From assembly GCA_029202985.1 (NCBI GenBank), contig CP119316.1, positions 1,178,001 to 1,242,000 of the forward strand: a stretch of 64,000 nucleotides of DNA, in the 5' to 3' direction. Shown here piece after piece: positions 60,878-64,000 of this stretch (position 1 is the stretch's first letter; each line of letters starts with the position of its first letter). The position numbers and the translations under genes are program-made. The notes beneath the pieces are model-generated. The model did not search any database, was not told the DNA's origin, and saw only the letters and a program-made list of their open reading frames with translations. This DNA is from Candidatus Andeanibacterium colombiense. GTDB lineage: Bacteria > Pseudomonadota > Alphaproteobacteria > Sphingomonadales > Sphingomonadaceae.

Positions 60878-62491
60878 TCAGATCACTCCGGTGTCGGCGA
60901 GGACACGGCGCAGCGGTTCCAACTCGTGTTCGTAGCGGCGCCATTTCGCGACCGACGATGTGTAGATCGGCTCGCGCACCTGGGCGGCACTCCCGGTAGT
61001 CGAGGCCGCGGCGTTGCGGTGGAACGCCAGGCAGGCGTCTTCCCAGTCGAGACCCAGCGCGCCGATCAGCCGCCGGGTCTGGCCCTCCTGGTCGGCGATC
61101 AGATTCTCATATTCGATCTCAATGATTTCGCCCGGAAAAATGCGGTGCCAGAAATCCATCAAATTGCGATAGGCGGCGAAATAGCGCCCCAGGCTCTCCA
61201 GATCGTAGGAGAAGGGATAGGCGTGCTTGAACAGATATTTGTACATCGCATAGCAGCTATCCATCGGATCGCGCCGCACATGGACGATGCGCGCGTTCGG
61301 AAAGGCCAGCCGGATATAGCCGACGTAGAGGAAATTGAGCGGCAGCTTGTCGATGAAGCGCGGCGTGTGGCCGGTGACCCGGCGCGTCGCCTGAAGATAG
61401 TTTTCGCCGAGTTCGGCGAAGTCGATCGAAAGCGCGAGTTCGGGCAGGTCCAGACGGCGCTGCGACAGATCGCCGTGCCTGCGGGTGGCCGATGCGACCA
61501 GTTCGGTGGCGAAATCCTGCAACTCGCCCGCGGCGAAGACCGCACTGTGACTGGAGACGATCCGCTCGACCAGCGTGGTCCCGGAACGCGGCATGCCGAC
61601 GATGAAGATCGGCTCCTCGCTCGAATGACCTTCTCCCTGCAGTCGATCGATCCGCGCAGCCGAGAAAGCCTGCTTGATCGCGCCGAAGATCTCGGCGTCG
61701 CGCGTCACGTCGTACACGGTATTGCGGTGGCGTAGGCTCGCCCCCTGCTCCAGCGTGGCGAAGGATTCCTGGTAGCGTCCGAGATCCTCAAATTCCTTCG
61801 CCAAGCTGTAGCAAAGCTGGACCCGCACGCGCCAGTCCGGCACTTCCCGCGCCAGCCGCGCTTGCAGTTCCTCGACATGATTGCGCTCGGCGGTCTGGGT
61901 TCGCAGCGATGAGCGCAGGTGCACCATCTCGACATCGTCGGGCGTGACCGCGAGCAGTTCGTCGCACAGTTCTTCGGCCTCCGCGAACCGGCCGACGAAG
62001 CGATAGACGGTGACGAGCCCGCGCTTCGCTTCGTGGAAGGCGGGATCGTGGGCCAGCGCCTTGCGATACAATTCGAGCGCCCGTTCGTAGTCTTCGCAGC
62101 AGACCAGGATCGATCCAAGCAGCGTCAGATGATCGGGGGCGCCCGCCCCTGCCGCGAGCGCAGCCTCGCACGCCTGCTTCGCATCGGCGAGCCGGTTCGC
62201 GAAAGCGAGCATCCGGGCGGACTGGACCCGTCGCAACACGCTGCGCGGTTCGAGCGCGAGCGCCTTGCGGCTGGCCTCGACCGCTCGCGCAAGATCGCCG
62301 CGCATCAACTCGAACTCGGCCGCAAGCGCCCACACATCGGGATCGCCCGGCGCGGCAGCGACGGCTTCGGCGACTATCTGACCGGCGGGGCCAAGCCGGC
62401 CCCGCCGGATCAGCTCTGCCGCATGGCTGAGCCGCGCGCGATCGATCATGGGCGGCATCTCATCCGCCGCATGATGCGCGGCCCGGCGCAT
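60878..62491 (-). CDS. TPR-repeat sulfotransferase
   Basis: A 537-residue protein: N-terminal tetratricopeptide repeats (about residues 20-260) and a C-terminal sulfotransferase domain with the PAPS-binding P-loop IVGMPRSGTTLVERI (about 297-311) and the 3'-phosphate region RIVHVRRDPMDSCYA. It transfers sulfate to a peptide, carbohydrate or small molecule in the cytoplasm. TPR-sulfotransferases beside TonB receptors are frequent in sphingomonads. The start at 62491, 4 bases after the receptor stop, is one option; ATG at 62449 would start just before the first TPR. Confidence 0.88.
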   Translation of the reverse strand: MRRAAHHAADEMPPMIDRARLSHAAELIRRGRLGPAGQIVAEAVAAAPGDPDVWALAAEFELMRGDLARAVEASRKALALEPRSVLRRVQSARMLAFANRLADAKQACEAALAAGAGAPDHLTLLGSILVCCEDYERALELYRKALAHDPAFHEAKRGLVTVYRFVGRFAEAEELCDELLAVTPDDVEMVHLRSSLRTQTAERNHVEELQARLAREVPDWRVRVQLCYSLAKEFEDLGRYQESFATLEQGASLRHRNTVYDVTRDAEIFGAIKQAFSAARIDRLQGEGHSSEEPIFIVGMPRSGTTLVERIVSSHSAVFAAGELQDFATELVASATRRHGDLSQRRLDLPELALSIDFAELGENYLQATRRVTGHTPRFIDKLPLNFLYVGYIRLAFPNARIVHVRRDPMDSCYAMYKYLFKHAYPFSYDLESLGRYFAAYRNLMDFWHRIFPGEIIEIEYENLIADQEGQTRRLIGALGLDWEDACLAFHRNAAASTTGSAAQVREPIYTSSVAKWRRYEHELEPLRRVLADTGVI

Positions 62492-62495
62492 CGCA

Positions 62496-64000
62496 TCAAT
62501 TCCCGAACTTGAAATTGGCCCTGAGGCCGATCGTCCGTGGTCTGAGCACGCCATAGGTCTGGCTCTTCGCGCCATAATACTCCTCGGCGTTGCCGCTGTT
62601 GGTCCCCAGCTCGCTTGTAATGTTGTTCGCGAACAGGGTCAGCGAATAGCTCTGGAAGTCGAGCGTGGCCGAGAGATTCAGCACCGTGGCCGAGCCGAAG
62701 CGGATGAAATTGTCGCCGGTAAAAGTGTCCACCCCGCCGACGATGATATCGATATCGGCGAAGGTGCTTTGCGACGGCGAGCGGTAGGAAATATCGCCGT
62801 GCAGTTTCAGGCCAAGCTCGTCCGACAGCGGCGCATCGTAATCCACGCTCGCGGTCGCCATATGCTTCGATGAGCCGGGCAGCGGCGATCCGGGAGCAAT
62901 CAGCGTTTCCGGAAGCGACGCGTTGAGCAGGAAGGACTTGGTTACCTCGGCATCGGTGTAGCTGTAGCCCAGCGCCATGCTCAGGCGGTCGGTTATCGAG
63001 CCTGCCAGCGACAGTTCGATCCCGCGCGAACGGGCCCCCGGGACATTGCCGACATAGGAAACCCCCAACTGGCTGACCAGCTGTTGCTGCATGTTGCTCC
63101 AGTCGATCCAGAAGCCGGTCGCGCTGTAGCTCAGCCGGCCGAGATCGCCCTTGAGCCCGACCTCGTAGCTATTCACCTTGTCGGGATCGTATTGCAGCAG
63201 CTGGCTGTTGTCGTTGCCGGCGGGATCGGTCAACGGCAGCGCATTGCTGCCGCCGCCGCGATAGCCTTGGGCGAAGGTCGCGTAGAGCAGGGTGTTCGGG
63301 GTGAGGTCATAGGCCGCGTTCGCGCGGAAGATGACGCCGCTATCCTTGTAAGACAGCGGCTCGATCCCGCCGAGCAAAAACTCGTCTAGCGGAATGCCGT
63401 AATACCACGAAGTCGTTCGCGAGGCGAAGGGCAGCGGAATGCCCGAGGTACCGGTGGTCTTGAGCTTGAACCCCCGTATCCCGCCGGTGAGCGACAATTT
63501 GTCGGTCGCGTGCCAGGTCAGCTCGCCATAGAGCGCGCCTTCCTGCGTGACCTTGTCCTGCCCGCCGTAGGCCAGCACATCGCCGAAATCGAGCGGAGGG
63601 TTCAGGCCGTAGAGCGCGTTCACATAGTCGCTCAGCCCCGGCATGCGCTGGTCCATCGAGAAGTCGAGGTGGTTGCGGTTGTAGTAAGCGCCGACGATCC
63701 AGTCGAAGGCACCGCCCGGCTTCGAGACCAGGCGCAGTTCCTGGGTGAAGACCTTGCGGGTCTGCTCGCGGTAAATCGGTGCGATCAGGCGCGGAAAGCC
63801 AAAGTAATATTGCGGGATGTTGACCCGCAGGAATGGCGAGGAATCCGACGATGACTTCGCATGCGCCTGCGAATAGGACGTCGCGGAGGTCATCTGGGCA
63901 AAGCCGACATCGACATTCACGTCCAGGCTGCCGATGTGGATATCGGATTCCTGCGGATCGAGATTGTCCTTGTAGTGGACGTAGTGCTCCCCGGTTCCGT
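62496..64000 (-). CDS. TonB-dependent receptor, 5' part outside the window
   Basis: The C-terminal 501 residues of an outer-membrane beta-barrel receptor: alternating amphipathic strands with aromatic girdles, the conserved NTLLYATFAQGYRGGGSN segment, and the end VLRPRTIGLRANFKFGN with a terminal strand. The frame stays open to the right edge, so the plug domain and signal peptide lie beyond it. It should import a large or scarce nutrient using TonB energy. It is the first gene of a minus-strand run with the TPR-sulfotransferase and MFS transporter. Confidence 0.92.
   Translation of the reverse strand, partial: GTGEHYVHYKDNLDPQESDIHIGSLDVNVDVGFAQMTSATSYSQAHAKSSSDSSPFLRVNIPQYYFGFPRLIAPIYREQTRKVFTQELRLVSKPGGAFDWIVGAYYNRNHLDFSMDQRMPGLSDYVNALYGLNPPLDFGDVLAYGGQDKVTQEGALYGELTWHATDKLSLTGGIRGFKLKTTGTSGIPLPFASRTTSWYYGIPLDEFLLGGIEPLSYKDSGVIFRANAAYDLTPNTLLYATFAQGYRGGGSNALPLTDPAGNDNSQLLQYDPDKVNSYEVGLKGDLGRLSYSATGFWIDWSNMQQQLVSQLGVSYVGNVPGARSRGIELSLAGSITDRLSMALGYSYTDAEVTKSFLLNASLPETLIAPGSPLPGSSKHMATASVDYDAPLSDELGLKLHGDISYRSPSQSTFADIDIIVGGVDTFTGDNFIRFGSATVLNLSATLDFQSYSLTLFANNITSELGTNSGNAEEYYGAKSQTYGVLRPRTIGLRANFKFGN

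Overview
The window looks like a chromosomal segment of a GC-rich alphaproteobacterium, most likely a member of the Sphingomonadales. The evidence is the two TonB/TorF-type outer-membrane proteins, a LigAB extradiol dioxygenase next to a lignostilbene dioxygenase, a TPR-sulfotransferase beside a TonB receptor, a PutA without a DNA-binding domain next to an Lrp-type regulator, and very strong third-position GC that leaves long antisense reading frames over most genes. I see no rRNA, tRNA, CRISPR array, insertion sequence, phage gene or replication origin. Taxonomy is an inference from gene content, not from a marker gene.

Layout. 1-8.5 kb (minus strand): a DUF2339 membrane protein split by a frameshift, a small lipoprotein, and the outer-membrane assembly pair tamA-tamB. 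8.5-14.4 kb: KTSC and NTF2-like small proteins and a LacI repressor, divergent from an exported carboxylesterase and GH3 beta-glucosidase operon with a perfect LacI-type palindrome in front. 14.4-16.6 kb: OmpW divergent from hemN, with an FNR/FixK-like site between them. 16.6-19.4 kb: ligA-ligB-lignostilbene dioxygenase operon for lignin-type aromatics. 19.6-22.5 kb: FkbM methyltransferase, a 517-bp region without a gene, a TorF porin and a small exported protein. 22.7-27.2 kb: a two-component system, then a beta-carbonic anhydrase coupled to a SulP anion transporter (probable bicarbonate uptake) behind a long leader hairpin. 27.2-34.3 kb: Lrp, MarR and TetR regulators, a tripartite EmrAB-type efflux system split over a divergent promoter with a 32-bp palindrome, and a bile-acid:sodium-symporter-like protein.

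34.3-44.4 kb is a potassium island: kdpFABC with the KdpD/KdpE sensor system as one overlapping minus-strand operon, preceded by two extra small membrane-protein ORFs, and a divergent kup. 44.4-49.8 kb: a PutR-like Lrp regulator, putA and an SMP-30-like protein. 49.8-54.0 kb is an oxygen-sensing island: a soluble heme-PAS FixL, FixJ, an unknown 119-residue protein, a tandem universal stress protein and a lipoprotein with a C-terminal heme-c motif. Two closely matching 16-bp dyads lie in the same position upstream of the last two genes and are good candidates for FixJ sites.

54.2-64 kb is a probable nutrient-utilisation cluster: an ABM-domain monooxygenase, HyuA/HyuB hydantoinase/oxoprolinase subunits and an APC permease on the plus strand, converging on an MFS transporter, a TPR-sulfotransferase and a TonB-dependent receptor (cut by the right edge) on the minus strand. 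The most interesting lead is the FixLJ island with its shared dyads; the leader hairpin of the carbonic anhydrase and the extra small ORFs of the kdp operon come next.
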